A stretch of DNA of 64,000 nucleotides from Casuarina equisetifolia (GCA_028551475.1 CM052355.1:17381543-17445542), one strand, 5' to 3'. Shown: positions 49,054 to 62,999, counted from the stretch's first letter. The notes: a model not told the origin generated them from the letters alone. A program made the numbers and translations.

Positions 49054-52000
49054 GATGAAACCAAAGAAGTCTCCAAACTACTCGTACCAGGAAATATCCA
49101 AGAGAAAAACAAATATTTGACAAAGTATCCAAACCACAACAGCAAACCAAAATAGTCACAAAGTGCGGAAGCAAGGAGGAAAAAATACCAAAGATCGTGT
49201 GGTTGCTTGGTGTAGTCGATAAAGTCAAATTTGTTTGATCTGGTATAGTGCCGAAGAGACAAAAAACCCACAAAGCAAAAGACAAAACTAGGCGGCGGCA
49301 AAGTGTACCCTTTTGGAGAGAGAAAACCAAGTGTACCTTTTTTTTGGAGAAAGCCAATCCCGCACCTTTTGCTTTATTGTCACGATTTCTTGCTCATCTA
49401 TCGAGTTTGTTAAAGTTGTTTCAACTTTACTTTTTTGTACAAGGAGGATATATAATTTTATGTCAACTTATTGTTTTTGTTTCACGTAAATTTTTTAGAA
49501 TCAATTTATTCTATTATTTTAATATTTGCAACATCAATGCAACACATAGAAAGAGAAATTCATCTTAAGATCATTCAAATGTCCTCATCATCTAAGTGTT
49601 ATACATACCCATCAGCAGCAGAAAGTCTTGGCTTACGACTAGTCCAGATCCCACACATGGAATGGATCGCAACATACATTCCGAGTGGGGAATTTTCTAG
49701 TAGAAAAACTAGCAAAGTGTTGTCACTCTTTGACTGGATCGCAAGTTTATGACCAAGTTGGATCTTTACCTTGGATGTGCTTGGATGTATGTAGAGAAGA
49801 TCCACTTGGCTAAGAATACTACCAGGCATCATATCAGAAAAGATTGAGTGATCATTCAAGAGTTTGTCATGAGCCAAAATATTTTAAATTATAAAAAATT
49901 TATGTTTTCTTGCATGGATTAAGTTTAACCTTTTGTTTGAGTTTTGCACAATACCAAATTATTACTTTTGTTAATTTTTAGTCTAAAAACTAATATTCAT
50001 ATTATCATGTAAGCAAATAGCTATGTAATCTTCTATGACATTGCGTCTTGGGCAGAACACGGCATTGGCACATTAACATTATTTATCACATCAATATTTA
50101 AACTCAGTTCGATAAAACGTGTTATAAACCTTACACGACCTTTCTGTGAAAGGAGGATCACATAGTCTCTACACCTCCACCTTGTGCAGGTGGTGGAGAT
50201 ATTATGTTCCACCCTTGGCAGAGATGTAATAGGAAGGAGGCTACGCAAAGGCTCCACACAACTCACGGAGGGAGATGCCTTCGTGAAATATCATGGAGGA
50301 CTTTGAAAGGTCATGGGAGCCTCCATTATTCACCAGAAAAGAAAAAGTTCTCTTCCCCTGTGTTACCAAAAATCACTACCGAAAGCGATCGTGTTTTGCG
50401 AGTCTAGCAGCATCGTCACTCGCGTCCCATGAACATCTCGTGAAGATTTATGGGTTTTTCAGGAAAATGAATTTTCCTAGTCTCCAAAACTAATTCTTTT
50501 TGGCGGTGATCATGTTTTGGGGACTTTCATTTCTTCATTTTGGTTATAATTTAACTATTTATAATTATAATTTGTTAAAGGTGAACATTATCCTACATTA
50601 GAAGCACAAAAATAAATCCTTAATTTTATAAACGTTGAAGTTTTTCTTTTATTACTTTAAGGTATTGAGATAAGACTTCATATTTTAATATGATATAAAA
50701 ATCAAGAATGAACTTATGCTTTGTAATTTTTTGGACCTTAAAGTTAGGCTTCTATTTAGGTGTAATGTTTGTGTCAATATATTAATGATGAGTATTGTCT
50801 TACATTATATGTATGATGATAGTCTTTTAGCTTATAAATGATGATATTTTTTTTTATTATTTTAAGATATTGAGATAAATTTTCACACTCTAATATAATT
50901 TATTTGAGAGTTTGTAATTTTTTCAAACATAATTATAGTGTGTTAAAATTAGTGTAAAATTGTCTTATATTATTAAGGTGTAGACTTATTAAGTGGTTTA
51001 TCTATAAAAAAAAATGTCCATTTTTCTTTGAACTAGTTTTTATAGAATGATTAGACTTTCTAATAGAATATTAAAGCATAGTCCATCTTTTACATTCCTA
51101 TGGATTTGAGTAAAAAGTTTTCATAACTGAAAGTAATATGTGATATGATATAAGTTAGACTATTGTAATGTAAGAACATATTAAAATTAATGTAAAATTA
51201 TCCTATCTATAGGCTTGTATAGTGGGTTTTTATATAAGAAATGTTATGTTCTCATTTCCTTAAGCTAACATTATTTTTTGAAAATCAAAATAGCGTTTTG
51301 ACCAAATTGTATAAAACAGACAATAAAATTGGATTTTTTACCCTTTTTTCTTCTGGTACTCTTTGTTGATTTGTCGTTGACCGAGGCGGCGTTGATATTG
51401 GAAAGCAATTTCGCTTTTTTATTTTATTTTATTTTCCTTCAATATAAAAGGAGAACGAGGGATTCGATCCATGGACCTCAGGCTTGGACAGTTGGATACA
51501 GAGAGACGCACGGACATAGAAAGAGAGAAGCGAAGACATCTGAAACTCCACTATCATCGTCGTCGTTCACGTCGAACTGCAGCTGAGTAGACTTTGTATC
51601 GTTAGAGACCTTTCAGATCAGTTCTGGTTTGATGTACTTGCTTCTAAAATCCTAGGTCCGTCCGTAAGCCTGCCGGACAAATCTACAGCTCTTGTATTCT
51701 TTTTCTCTTTTTCTGCAATTTTGTTAGTTGAGCTTTTATTTTTTTGTTTCTTAATTGCAATTTATTCCTTTGTTGATTCCGTGAGCTCAAAAGTCTGATT
51801 CTTTTACTTTGTAGTTAATTCGATGTTTAGGAACGGTATGGTTTCATTTGCGATTAGGTGAAGTTGGAAATTGAGGTATTGCGACTTCAAGTTGATGATT
51901 TCCGATGGGCTTGATGTTGGAATTTGTTTTCTTCCGTATTGATTTATTGTCCCATTACTTTGCTTATGGGAATTTGTAAATTTCGACTACAAAATCGGGG

Positions 52001-53490
52001 AAGCGAAGTACTTTTGTATAGTGAGTCGTCGTTGAAAGTGATGCATTAGAACCCTAAATTTACGCATTTGCGCGCTTCGGTTACAGGTTTCGCTTATTTT
52101 TCACTGGAATGGGATAAGAAGTTGAGTTTCTCTTTGTTTGTCAATTCAACAAATTAAGCCAGTGCTTCTTTGATGTTGGTGATGCGCCTTTTTGGCAGTA
52201 TCATTTAATCTGTTTTAGGGCTATTTGGATTCTAAAGGTTCGGGGTTTCTTCGTTAACTGCCTGGAAAAGTTGTTTCCTTTCTTAGACGTTTTTTTGAGA
52301 TCAACTTACCCAACAAAACTCTTCTCAAAAAGAGCGATTTGATCAAAGAGGAGTTTAATTCTAAACATCTCTCCTCCCCCACCCACAACAACCCCCCCCC
52401 CCCCCCCCCCCCCCCCCCCGCGCCCTCCTTCTCTTTTCTTTACTTGCATTCAAGTGCTTCATTCAAGGTTTGAATTGGAATTCTATAATTTGCATGTGCT
52501 GGTACCCCTTCACAATGTATAAATGTCATGGAATAGTTTGATGAATCGGCACAATCAAAAATAATTTAATTAGTGCAAGACACAGAAACTTAAGAAGTGC
52601 ACAAAAGTTTGACTTTTATGCCAAGTTAGTGAATTTCTCCAAAAAATATGCGTATGCTTTTCTTGAGTCATTAGCGTGTCTTCGGCAATTCCTGAATTAA
52701 GTCTGATTTGAGTCACAAATTAGGGCCTGTGAAATCCTGCGGTGGAAATATGTTTAGTCATTGCTTGTCCATACTTATCGGATCTTCTTTCATTATGTTA
52801 GTTATGTTTAAAAGTTATGTAGAAATCATTAATTTACACTGGCAATATGATAAATTGTTTTTGGCTCCTGCTTCAATACCACTCTAATTGTTTCTTTGTC
52901 TTTCATATAAATGTTCTACAATTTATCTGCTTAGTTTTCCCTTGAGAATCATCAGTCTTTCATGTTCTGTATGCACATAATACACGACATTTTGTTTGGT
53001 GTTTGGAACATTTTTGTAGGCCAGGATTTGAAAATGTCAGCATGTTGTTCTGCTGAGAATGCTGGATATTGGATTGGTAATTTCTTGAAGTGCTAAAGAA
53101 TGATACATCTGGGATCCTGAATTATTGAATGGTGAATAGCAATAGTAACTAGAATACATGATGATGCTCATAGTAATATCTGTCCTGTATTTCAGCTCAT
53201 GATACTGTTATCAGCTAGTGTTGTGCAAGAGTTGTCGAGAAAAGTGGCACTTCCGAGTTCAAGAAATCTTGGATTACGAAAATAATTCATTGTGATGAAG
53301 CATCAACAACCGTCCTGATGAAGGTGCTGGATACGTTTACTGTAACACATTGAATAACGGGAAAATGCTACCAAATTGGAAGAAACCCCACATTGAGTTG
53401 ACACATACCTCCTCAGCATACTTTTTGGTCATGTGCTCTGGAAAATTTAGGAGTGAAGAGGGTATTAATGGTGTTGTATAAGAAGGAATC
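49054..53490. other. Intergenic and untranslated leader of the STE20-like kinase
   Basis: From 49054 to about 51450 there is AT-rich sequence with no supportable gene. The frames at 49248-49568, 49599-49877 and 50033-50266 are not recognised. From about 51470 to 51640 the sequence becomes richer in CGTCGTC/GAGAGAAG and looks like a first non-coding exon of the kinase. A long leader intron would then cover about 51640-53200, including a C28 run at 52392-52419. An untranslated exon end near 53210-53490 precedes the ATG. The exact leader exon borders are uncertain. Confidence 0.45.
52392..52419. repeat. Homopolymer C tract (28 bases)
   Basis: An uninterrupted run of about 28 C follows ACAACAA and precedes GCGCCC in the presumed leader intron of the kinase gene. 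The true length is uncertain because homopolymers are error-prone in sequencing. Confidence 0.8.
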
Positions 53491-56179
53491 ATGGAGCATG
53501 TGTCAGAGAAAAGATTCCCTGTTGATGCTAAAGATTATAAATTATATGAAGAAGTTGGTGAAGGAGTCAGTGCCACTGTGTATAGGGCTCTCTGCATTCC
53601 TCTTAATGAGATAGTTGCAATCAAGGTTCTTGATCTGGAAAAGTGTAATAATGACTTGGTATGTGCCTATTTATTACTTTCTGTTTTAATCTAAGTTACC
53701 TAGGTGCGTTTCGTAAATATTTTATCCTAAAAAATGGTTGATAGTTGATCGTTGCTATACATTTATATCTGTTTGTATTTGTACACTCGTCAGATGATGG
53801 GCTGTGTCAGCACGCTAAGGTGCTTAAGTTTTTTGGAACCATTTCTTAAGAGAACCCATTGCAACATTGTTGACTTCAGATCTTATAGAGACAATAAGAG
53901 ATAATTACTTGAGATTACACTACTGTCATACTGATGTCTCTATTTTTTTTTTCTCTTGTAATTTTTTTTCCCCAAAACTGTGTAGGACGGTATCCGGCGA
54001 GAGGTACAGACAATGACCTTGATTGATCATCCAAATTTGTTACGTGCACATTGTTCTTTCACTACTGGCCACAGCCTTTGGGTCGTGATGCCATATATGT
54101 CTGGTGGATCCTGCCTTCATATCATGAAATCTAACTATCCTGAAGGTTTTGAGGAGCCTGTTATTTGTACGTTGTTGCGTGAGGTTCTGAAAGCTCTTGT
54201 TTATCTTCATGCCCATGGGCATATCCATAGAGATGTGAAGGTAAAATACTGCAGCAGCTTGTTTCACTCTTCCAATGATTTTATGCCTTGTTTCTGTGGC
54301 ACAGCATCCTTCAGTCGGTTGTTGTACACACCAATACATATTCTGGTCCTTCAACATCATTCTTCATAAAGAAGTGTAAGAAAATATGGTTTCGTAAAAC
54401 CAGGAACTCCTAATGATAATTAAGTTGTATCGAACAATATCTTATATAAGGCAAGACAGACAACCTGTCTTTTTCTTTTGAGAATAGATAACTTTTTTTT
54501 TTTTTGGTGGTATTTTCTAGAATACTGAGATTTCATGTATCTGTATCTTTATGCAGCATATAGCAATCATGTTTAACATGTTTGTCTTCTGGTCTATATG
54601 AAAGTTAGGATATGGTCTTCTTCATAAGTCATATTTCACTTCTTTTTTTTCCTTGTTAATCCTTTCTTTACATTTTTGCCCTTCCCTCCCCCTCCCCCCA
54701 CTTCTCCCCCCCCCCCCCCCCCCCCCCCCTTTAAAATGGATGGCATCATGTTGTTTAAGTTATTAATGTTTGTAGCTGTGGGTTGCAGGCTGGAAATATC
54801 TTAATTGATTCTAATGGTGCAGTCAAGTTAGCTGATTTTGGGGTATCAGCATGCATGTTTGATACTGGAGATCGACAACGTTCTAGAAATACTTTTGTTG
54901 GGACTCCATGCTGGTACATTTTCCTTTAATTATACTTCTTTTGGGCCTTCTATGACTTGCCACTTCTTTTGATCCTTCGAAGTCCTTAATGGATAAAGGT
55001 GATTATGTTTCTATAAAAAACAGAGATTCCTTATCTTTTGTTTTTATTTGGTCAGGATGGCTCCAGAAGTTATGCAGCAATTGCATGGTTATGACTTCAA
55101 GTCAGTGCTTTGCTTATCTGATCTATGTTTTATGGTCCCTATTTTTACTCTTTTTATTTTTTCTTGAAATTTTATTTGCCCCCTTGCAAAGTCCTATTCA
55201 TTTTTTAATCTTTGTAAACAGAGCGGACATATGGTCACTCGGAATAACAGCACTTGAACTTGCTCATGGCCATGCCCCATTTTCTAAGTACCCGCCGATG
55301 AAAGTAAATTTCTGAGTTTCTTGTGATTTTGATTCTTTTGTATGCTTAAATTACCTTTGGCCCATTTTTACTGTTCAAGTTCCTAATTTGATCCTTAGCA
55401 TTGGTTTGTTTTTCTTTTTCTGGTTGCAGGTTTTGTTAATGACTTTACAAAATGCACCTCCTGGTTTGGACTATGAAAGGGACAAGCGATTTTCAAAGGT
55501 TTGTGTTTGTTTACTCTATACTCTCTCTTAGCAAGTGCATTCGAAAATGTTATTTAAGAAGGGCTTTGCTTCTCCAGTCTTTCAAGGAGCTGGTAGCCAC
55601 TTGCTTGGTGAAGGATCCTAAAAAGCGTCCAACTTCAGAAAAGCTATTGAAGCACGGTTTTTTCAAACATGCACGCCCAACTGAATATCTGTCTCGGTCC
55701 ATTCTTGATGGCCTTGCTCCTTTAGGCGATCGGTTTAGGATGCTGAAGGTCTCATGCTTATCTGAACCATCTCTCTCTAGTTTTTAGTTCTGTTTCAGAG
55801 ATTATACTGATTAAATTTCTCTTGATTTTATCCGTTTCAGGCAAAAGAGGCCAATCTTCTTGTGCAAAACAAAGCTCTCTACGGGGATAAGGAGCAGTTA
55901 TCACAGGTGAAATTCTTTGAAATCATTGTACAGAACAGATATTTTCTCATGCTACTCCCATGTCATTCTATTCTTATGTTTCCAAATGTTTTATGCTTTC
56001 TGATATGAAATATGTCTGTAATAGTCATCCTTTCTGGATACGCTTCTTCTTTGTTGTCAGTGGTCTTTAGACCTATTAGTATTTTCTTCCCTACTGTTTG
56101 CAAGGTGCTCAAATCTTACCTGGAAATTGAATATTTAAAAAGTTTTTCGGTACAAAATATACTTTCTGATACTGATTGT

Positions 56180-56228
<49 letters not shown>

Positions 56229-59200
56229 CTATCCAGCATGCTCACATGAGTTAAGGGAAGGGGCTTCAAAATAGGAGAAAACCAGAATAATAATCTTGAG
56301 CAATGGTCATGTGATAAGAAACATGAAAAACCTGCGCTTTTGAATAATTTGGAATAAAGTTTTAGGGACTTCTATAGGTGCTGAAACCAGTATTAGACAT
56401 ACATGAGTGTTGCTTATCTTCAACACAAGTCCGAGAAATTGTTCTTGATGGGGAATGAATAGTGGACTTGTCTGGGAGTATCAAGGTAATTTAAGAATCT
56501 TTTAGCTTTCAGACTTTTGTTTACTTACTAAGTTCCACAGGAAATGACCTATAGTAGAAACATGGAGTTGCGTGAACTAGCTTTTGTCTCATGTTAGAGG
56601 TTGCTCTGAATCCTCAAGGTTAGGTTTATTGATGGGCTCATCTTTAGGGCTTCTGTAAAGTCGTAGGTGCTTGAGTGAACCGTCTTTTAAATTTCCCCAT
56701 ATTTAACAGGCGAACGTATGGTCTTTCAAAGGCAAGATATTTAGATTGCAATAGAAGGACCACTTTTTGACTTGGTGGCTTTGTTTTTTTTCAATTGAAA
56801 AAACAAATGTAAAAAAGGTGTGGAAAGTGGAGTTAGTCTTCTTGACTTGGCTACCTTTTTTAGTCTTTATCTTTTATTTTTTTAAGTTCTTCTTGACTCA
56901 ATTTCATGGCAATTGTTCTCTTTCTCTCTCTAAAGCATTTTTTTTCTTTGTAAATATATTTGTTAAATGTAATCCAAATCTTTGTTTGATTTTTTTTTTT
57001 AAAAACACTGTCAAACGTTATAAAAAATTATTAGATCATTTTTATTTAGCTTATCTTGAGTTGAAGTAGGTATTTTAACTGAAATGCTTTTTTGTTAATT
57101 TTATTTAATACCTTGTTTATTTCATTGAAGCTCTTAACATCTATGGGTTCTTTTTTCTTTCTTCTCCCTTATAAACAATGTAACAAAATACTCAGAACTT
57201 ACGATTTAATTCTGTAAAATAGATGAAGCTGTAAGTGACTAGCAGTTATTTGAGAAAATAACTGATCTAAATTGAAATTTATTTCTTTAGTTTATAATTG
57301 AGTATGTAACATATTTGCTAACCATGTTTAGATATTGGTCCCTTGATTTGTGCGGGCACTACGTGGATCTTTAATAAACTCTGGTCTAACTTGACTTTTT
57401 GTCTGATGCTACATGTCTGAGGAATTTCATACCTGGTTTTATTTCTTTTCATTACCTTGCTTTTGGGTATTCAAGTTGGTTTCACTGCTGTTTTGTGTTT
57501 CTGTCCTTGTGGTTGCTTATGTTCCCTCTTCTTTTACCTAATTACTGATGTTCATATCCATACTTGTGTATTCATTAAAAAGGCTTTCGTTAGAGAAGCT
57601 TATGGATCCTGGATTTGCAAAATTTTAATGCACCCTGATTGCAAGTTCTCGTGATTTTTGCAGCAAGAGTACATCCGAGGCATAAGTGCTTGGAATTTCA
57701 ATCTTGAAGATTTAAAAACTCAGGCCGCCCTTGTAAGTAGTGTCACTTAAAAATATTACGTGAAATTACTTAATTTTATAATTTCTTGGGAAGAGGGTTT
57801 TCTTGTTGAAAACTTAACCCATTGCTCTGCATTGTCTTATTTTAGCACTGTATTGCCTGCAGATACAGGATGATGCCATGCCAAATGCTGAAGATCGGGA
57901 TGCCAGTAAGAAGCAAGACAGGCATGATGGTGCTGGGTTTCCAGCAGAGAGGTTGTCCCTTGGGAGGGCCAACAAGTCAGATGCCCCATCTAGTCAGGAG
58001 GTATTTCTACAGTATTGAAATATGCTGTTGGTTTTCCTTTGCCTTTTCCAGCTTAATTGCATCATCTTCTAAAGTTCCCTTGGGTCTTTGAATTTCGACT
58101 CTATTCTTCACGTACTTTACATCTCCTATGTGTTTGTTTCAGGAAGGGTTGGACGATCTTTGTGATTTGGAGAGTTCACTTGCTTCATTTCCCATAAAAC
58201 CTCTTCAAGCACTCAAGTATTAACTTTTTTTTTTTTTGGCTTATGTTCCATTATTAACCTTAATGAACCATCATTTTGAAAATATCTGAATTGCATTCTC
58301 TCAAAAGAGAAGTGCTATATCATCCTCCCGAATAATTTATTGCACCTGGTGTCTCCTGATGTTTGCATCTGTTATTTGCTTTTCTCCTTTTCAACATCCT
58401 CTCATTTTCACCTTAAAGCAGATGACAGTAAATTTGGCTGTCTGATTTTTATTCTGCACACTTCATCGTATTTTATGTCTTTTGCTGCAGAGGTTGTTTT
58501 GATGTTTATGAGGATGATGTGATTGCAAGCAGCCCAAGAGCCAAGGACCAAGAGAATGGAAGAAATGAGGCCGAGTGCTCTGGACAGAGCAGTATTTTAC
58601 CACGTGATGTAGTCCACGAGCATAAAAAATTCTTGAGTGGTTCACTGGTAGCAGACAATGCATTATCTCCCCAAAAGAATATTGGTGATGGGGACAGGTA
58701 CACCAGTCCCTTTTAACTTTGACTTTGTTGCTATTAGTGATTTAGCTGTCTTAACAAATGAACTTATGAGTAGATCTTTCTCTGTCCCTCTTTCCTCAAC
58801 CATGAAGGAGGAGAATGTTGTTGTATTTCCCATAACACATGGTTTTCTGCAACCTCATAGATATGACTTCTAGCTGTCTTATTTTTTGATTTGGCTCACT
58901 GGAAAAATTTGCATTGGTGTGATAATTATGCAGTTTTCTAATATGCTAGTCTTAAAATCACAGTCTGAAAAGGTGCCAGTCATTAATAAGTACCTGCAAT
59001 GGTACTGCACATATTTGTTCTTATATGGCTTTGTGGAGTTGCTATATGAAGTGCAATATGGTTTATATTCAATGTTGAAATCATGATGTCTAAAATATTT
59101 TAGGTCTGCTTGAAGCCTTGTCTTGCCAATGCAAGGTCATGAAACATAAGGAGTTTGATTTGGGTGGTTAGGATGAATGCAGTAAATTTTCTTTATCCTA

Positions 59201-62200
59201 CTTTTCTTTATAATGATCTCTGATGAGAATGGCTCTTTTTTAGAATTGCTTCAGTAGATATATCCCTGAGTGGCTTCCGGTGTGACTTTGAATGCAAAAG
59301 CTGCTAGATCTTTACTAGATATGTGTTACTAGAAATTTTGATGCAGTTTTTACATGGCATTGTGGCAAAGGTGAACATAGTTGTAAAGTATGGAATGACA
59401 TTATATGTTAAAGCTGGCCTACTGAATATTTAACATGCGATGAGGTTGCTTGAATTTCCAACGCTACAGCTTGTATTGCATTCCCAACTGTTCGCCATTT
59501 AATGCAGTGTCCACGACCTCGTTGGTTTTTCTTCTTAGCATACTGAAAATATTTATAAACGTTAACATGCACTGTAGTTACACAAGTGCCCTTCTCTTCA
59601 TTTTGCTCGAACTCTTTGGCAACAGACGTTTGAGTCTCTGTGGACACCGACTGTGTCCCAACTGAGCAACATACAAAGTTTTGATATCATTTGATTTTAA
59701 CTGCTTTGAGGTGCTGTACACTTATAAGTTTCCTTATCAACATTGTTATTTTCTTAGAAACATGCTTGCTATATCATTGTGCAATATTATGTGATTTTGT
59801 GATAGCACAAAAATGTGTCTTGTAGTTGGCATTATGCACATATATAATTTCCATGTACTTCAAAAATTTGGATTGCTTTGAAATAACTCCTGGTATTGGA
59901 AATTTTATAAAGGGATTATCTACAGCCCAAATTTCAAGGTGAGCGCAACTATAGTGGTTCATTGTTATATCGTCAGAAGAATGATGCAAATAACATTTCA
60001 TCTGGTATGTCTATTGTGATTTTCTTGCCCTTTCCTCTCAGTCCTGCATCTTATTGAACCTCATATCAAAGCTTTAATGCTTCATAAAGAAGTTGATCTC
60101 ATATCCTGGCATGTGCTTATGCAGTTGAGAATACGTCGGAAGGAGCAGTTGTGCAGCATAAGGGGCGTTTTAAGGTGACTTCAGCAGACCTAAGTCCCAA
60201 GGTATATGTGCATTCTTAGGCTATTGTCTCTAGTCAACCCAAATCTGCACGTGGTATACTATTTCAGAGGTCGCCAATTGTATTTGAATTTTTAATCATT
60301 TTGACAGTTAAATGTTTGTAGGAACTTGGGAATTGATTATCATCTACTTTTTGGTCTATTTTTCCTTGTACTGGGTTTGCTTTCTTTTATCATGTTTGAC
60401 TATATAATCGTTTGTATGTTGAATTTCCAAACATTGTAAATAACATTAGCCTGGGGAGCTTTGACTTGTCCATTACTACTGCTACTAGACTTGGTCAATA
60501 AGCTACCTTGTACTAAAGTTGCCAACAGCTTCATTATCTATTTATTTTGGCAATACTCTTTAGTATTTCTAAGTTCAATTGTTTATGGAAGCGATGGAAC
60601 TTCTAGATTAACTGGGTCTTTTGAACTTTTTGAGACTGGTCATGGGTTCAACCCCTGGGATGTGGCGAAGCTAGGGTGGATGGCAAGTCTCCATCTCTGT
60701 TGCCTAGTCTATTAGTAAAATAAGTCTGGAAGTAGTGTTAGTTATCACATAAAGGATGGTTTGGTTATATACCGAAACAGCTTATACATTTACAAATAAT
60801 GAACTCTGTAGAATAGATTGTTGCATTGTACATATTGTTGTATCGGTTCACTGCTACTGACTCTACCTTGATCTTGTGGATGGGGTTGCATGCTATCCTG
60901 ACGTTTGCCAGCACATACCTTGGCACATATATTTTTCATGTGTCGAGTCCCAAGCTTGTTTTATGTGTTGGGTGCAAGTGACATGCCCATCTCCCTGTAA
61001 ACTTGGCATGCTTTAGAGGTTCTTAATTCCAATTCTAATTTAGTTGATTATTTTCCTTCTAAACTTAGGTTATTACTTCAAATTCTGATTAATTTTGTAT
61101 TGAATTGGTTTGATGCTTGAATTTGCTAAAAATAGGTATGGAACTTAGCAATTTTTCTTCTAGGCAATGGCTTTGTAACCGTTGCCATTCTTTTTTCCAC
61201 ACAGGGTCCTACAAACTGCATAGCCGGTTCAATTGCTGGAGGTTCAAACAGTCCAACAACCTCTAACTTTACAACTTCTTTAATTCTCCCATCTCTGCAA
61301 TGTATTTTGCAGCAGAACACCATTCAAAGAGTATGTCGATGCTTGTTTCCTACCCTACTTTGTAGAGGTATAATTTCTAAAGTAGTGCTTTTCTTTCTTT
61401 CTTTCTTTCTTTCTTTTTTTTTTCCCCCAAAATATTACAGGAAGAACTTGTTAAATTGATCAAGTATGTGGAGCAAACATCTGGTATGTCTCTCATCTTG
61501 GACATTCACATCTTTCCTAATGAACACTCAAATGATTTTGTGGGATTTGACCCCTTTGGTCTGATATAGGCAAGCATGCAGAGTCAGCTGAGGCTGTCAC
61601 AGGTGACCTGTTGCAGGTATTCTCTTATGTTAGAAAATCTGTAATTATTCCTTGCTAAATGCACTTAAAAAAAAGACTTCTACTTTAAGTAGTAATCAGC
61701 TGTATTTTAGTTTTACAGTTTTAGAAGAGAGCAATCACCTAGGGGGATATATAGAGTTGTAACTTATATATGTGGCCAACTGACAATAGGTTTGATGGGA
61801 ACAAATTCATTTTTTTGGGTGCAATAGGTTTCAAGAATGGTCTTGGAGTTGGCCAGCTGAAACCTTGTGATTCCTCTGGGATGCATCTAATGGGAACAAA
61901 TTCGTTTGGTTGGGAGCAATAGGGTTGAATAATGTGTTTGGAATGATTGGATGATTTAGTTATGCATGTATATCGCAAGATGGTTTATTTATTTGTTGAT
62001 ATTTTCCTTGATTTTGATAACATTCTTAACATCCAATGCTAAGGGCCGTGTTATTCAAACACCAAAAATCTGTTAGTCAATACAAAGTTGTTAATGGCTG
62101 TGCTCGGCCTAGAGGAAGCTATTGGGCTAACTATGATAGAACAGAATCTCAGGAAAGAAGAAAAATTATCATTCTATTTGACTCGTGATAGGGTAGATTT

Positions 62201-62999
62201 GTTCAACCGTTAATATTTAATTTGAAGGAAGTAATCCAGTGTAGACTGCAGTTGCTTGTCATTTTATTGAATGGTCTCAAATTTGAGCAATATGCAGATG
62301 CCCCCTGCTACCACCAGGGAAAGGGAGCTGCAGTCTCAGGTGCTTCAACTGCAGCAAAGGTACAAGATCAAACCCAATGATTTTTAGTGAGTTTCTTCAA
62401 ATCTCTTGTGTAACTAAATCATGTGTTCAATGTCAGTATTAGGAGCCTTGATGAGGAATTGCAGAGACATAAGATGAAAAATGCTCAGGTGTGTTTTTGT
62501 ATCGGCTAGATCATATTTGCCTTGTTGTCCAATTGGAAACGGTTGTGATTCAATTTTTTATTTTTATTTTTGTTGACTGCACATGGCTTTTGGTACTTCT
62601 TGTGCTTGATCTCATGCAAGCGCTTTCCCCCCCAAATCATGATGTTTACAGCTTCTTCCTGCCTTCATAATCTATTCTGATTTTTTTACCTGTTTTTTTT
62701 TTGAATATTGTTGGTGATCACTCGTTTAATTAAATAGTCTATTATTTCCATTTGCTTGTTTCTTTAATGTATCTCTTTCCCAACTCGTTGCTGTGGTATG
62801 AGAAATGTGGGTGGATGTCAGTTGGTCTTTCAATCTTGCAATCATGTGATTAAAGTAGATTCTTCGTGCCATACGAGCTTGTTTCTTGTGTTTTTCTTCA
62901 CAAGCATTCTTGTCACTCACCAGTCTCGGTGTGTTTTCTTGTGACGTGCAGTTGGAAAGACAATTAAATGCTTTGGCCAATAAAGGGGAAAAAGTTTAG
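53491..62999 (+). CDS. STE20/GCK-VI type serine/threonine kinase (OSR1/BLUS1-like), 671 aa
   Basis: Cytosolic Ser/Thr kinase of the plant group related to animal OSR1/SPAK and Arabidopsis BLUS1. Exons: 53491-53658, 53986-54240, 54789-54913, 55056-55100, 55222-55303, 55430-55498, 55578-55748, 55841-55906, 57664-57732, 57863-58000, 58143-58216, 58491-58697, 59913-60004, 60125-60201, 61205-61330, 61441-61483, 61570-61616, 62298-62359, 62437-62488, 62952-62999. They total 2016 nt in phase. The kinase domain spans about residues 16-275: glycine loop GEGVSA (23-28), Lys45 (VAIKV), HRDVK with Asp139, DFG Asp157, activation segment [13 protein letters not shown], then [14 protein letters not shown]. 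The linker has [13 protein letters not shown] and [20 protein letters not shown]. An RFKV tetrapeptide lies at 535-538. The tail is a coiled coil ([30 protein letters not shown]). All catalytic residues are present, so it should be active. Confidence 0.93.
54706..54729. repeat. Homopolymer C tract in kinase intron 2
   Basis: About 24 consecutive C follow a pyrimidine-rich stretch (CCCTCCCCCTCCCCCCAC), 60 bases before the acceptor of exon 3. It extends the polypyrimidine tract of the intron. Its length may be imprecise. Confidence 0.8.
56187..56226. repeat. (CT)n microsatellite in kinase intron 8
   Basis: About 20 CT units lie within the 1.76-kb intron between exons 8 and 9. The intron shows no other gene-like content. 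Confidence 0.9.
60615..60720 (+). repeat. Possible SINE fragment in kinase intron 14
   Basis: CATGGGTTCAACCCCTGGGA contains a perfect RNA-polymerase-III B-box-like GGTTCAACCCC, of the kind found in plant tRNA-derived SINEs. TTTTTGAGACTGG lies just upstream. No clear A-box or poly-A end is visible, so this is a weak call. Confidence 0.3.
61388..61423. repeat. (CTTT)n microsatellite before kinase exon 16
   Basis: About six CTTT units merge into a T run and CCCCC, just upstream of the acceptor TATTACAG at 61440. It acts at least as a strong polypyrimidine tract. Confidence 0.85.
61791..61928. repeat. Imperfect direct repeat in kinase intron 17
   Basis: A segment of about 38 bases with ATGGGAACAAATTC, TTGGG and GCAATAGG occurs at about 61795-61832 and again at about 61890-61925. 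The intervening sequence is partly unrelated. No known element is recognised. Confidence 0.6.

Noticed and set aside
59595..59665. Possible extra kinase exon (frame with [14 protein letters not shown])
   Set aside because: It does not fit the phase left by exon 12. Splicing 58697 to 59913 gives a continuous frame ([17 protein letters not shown]) that fits the family.
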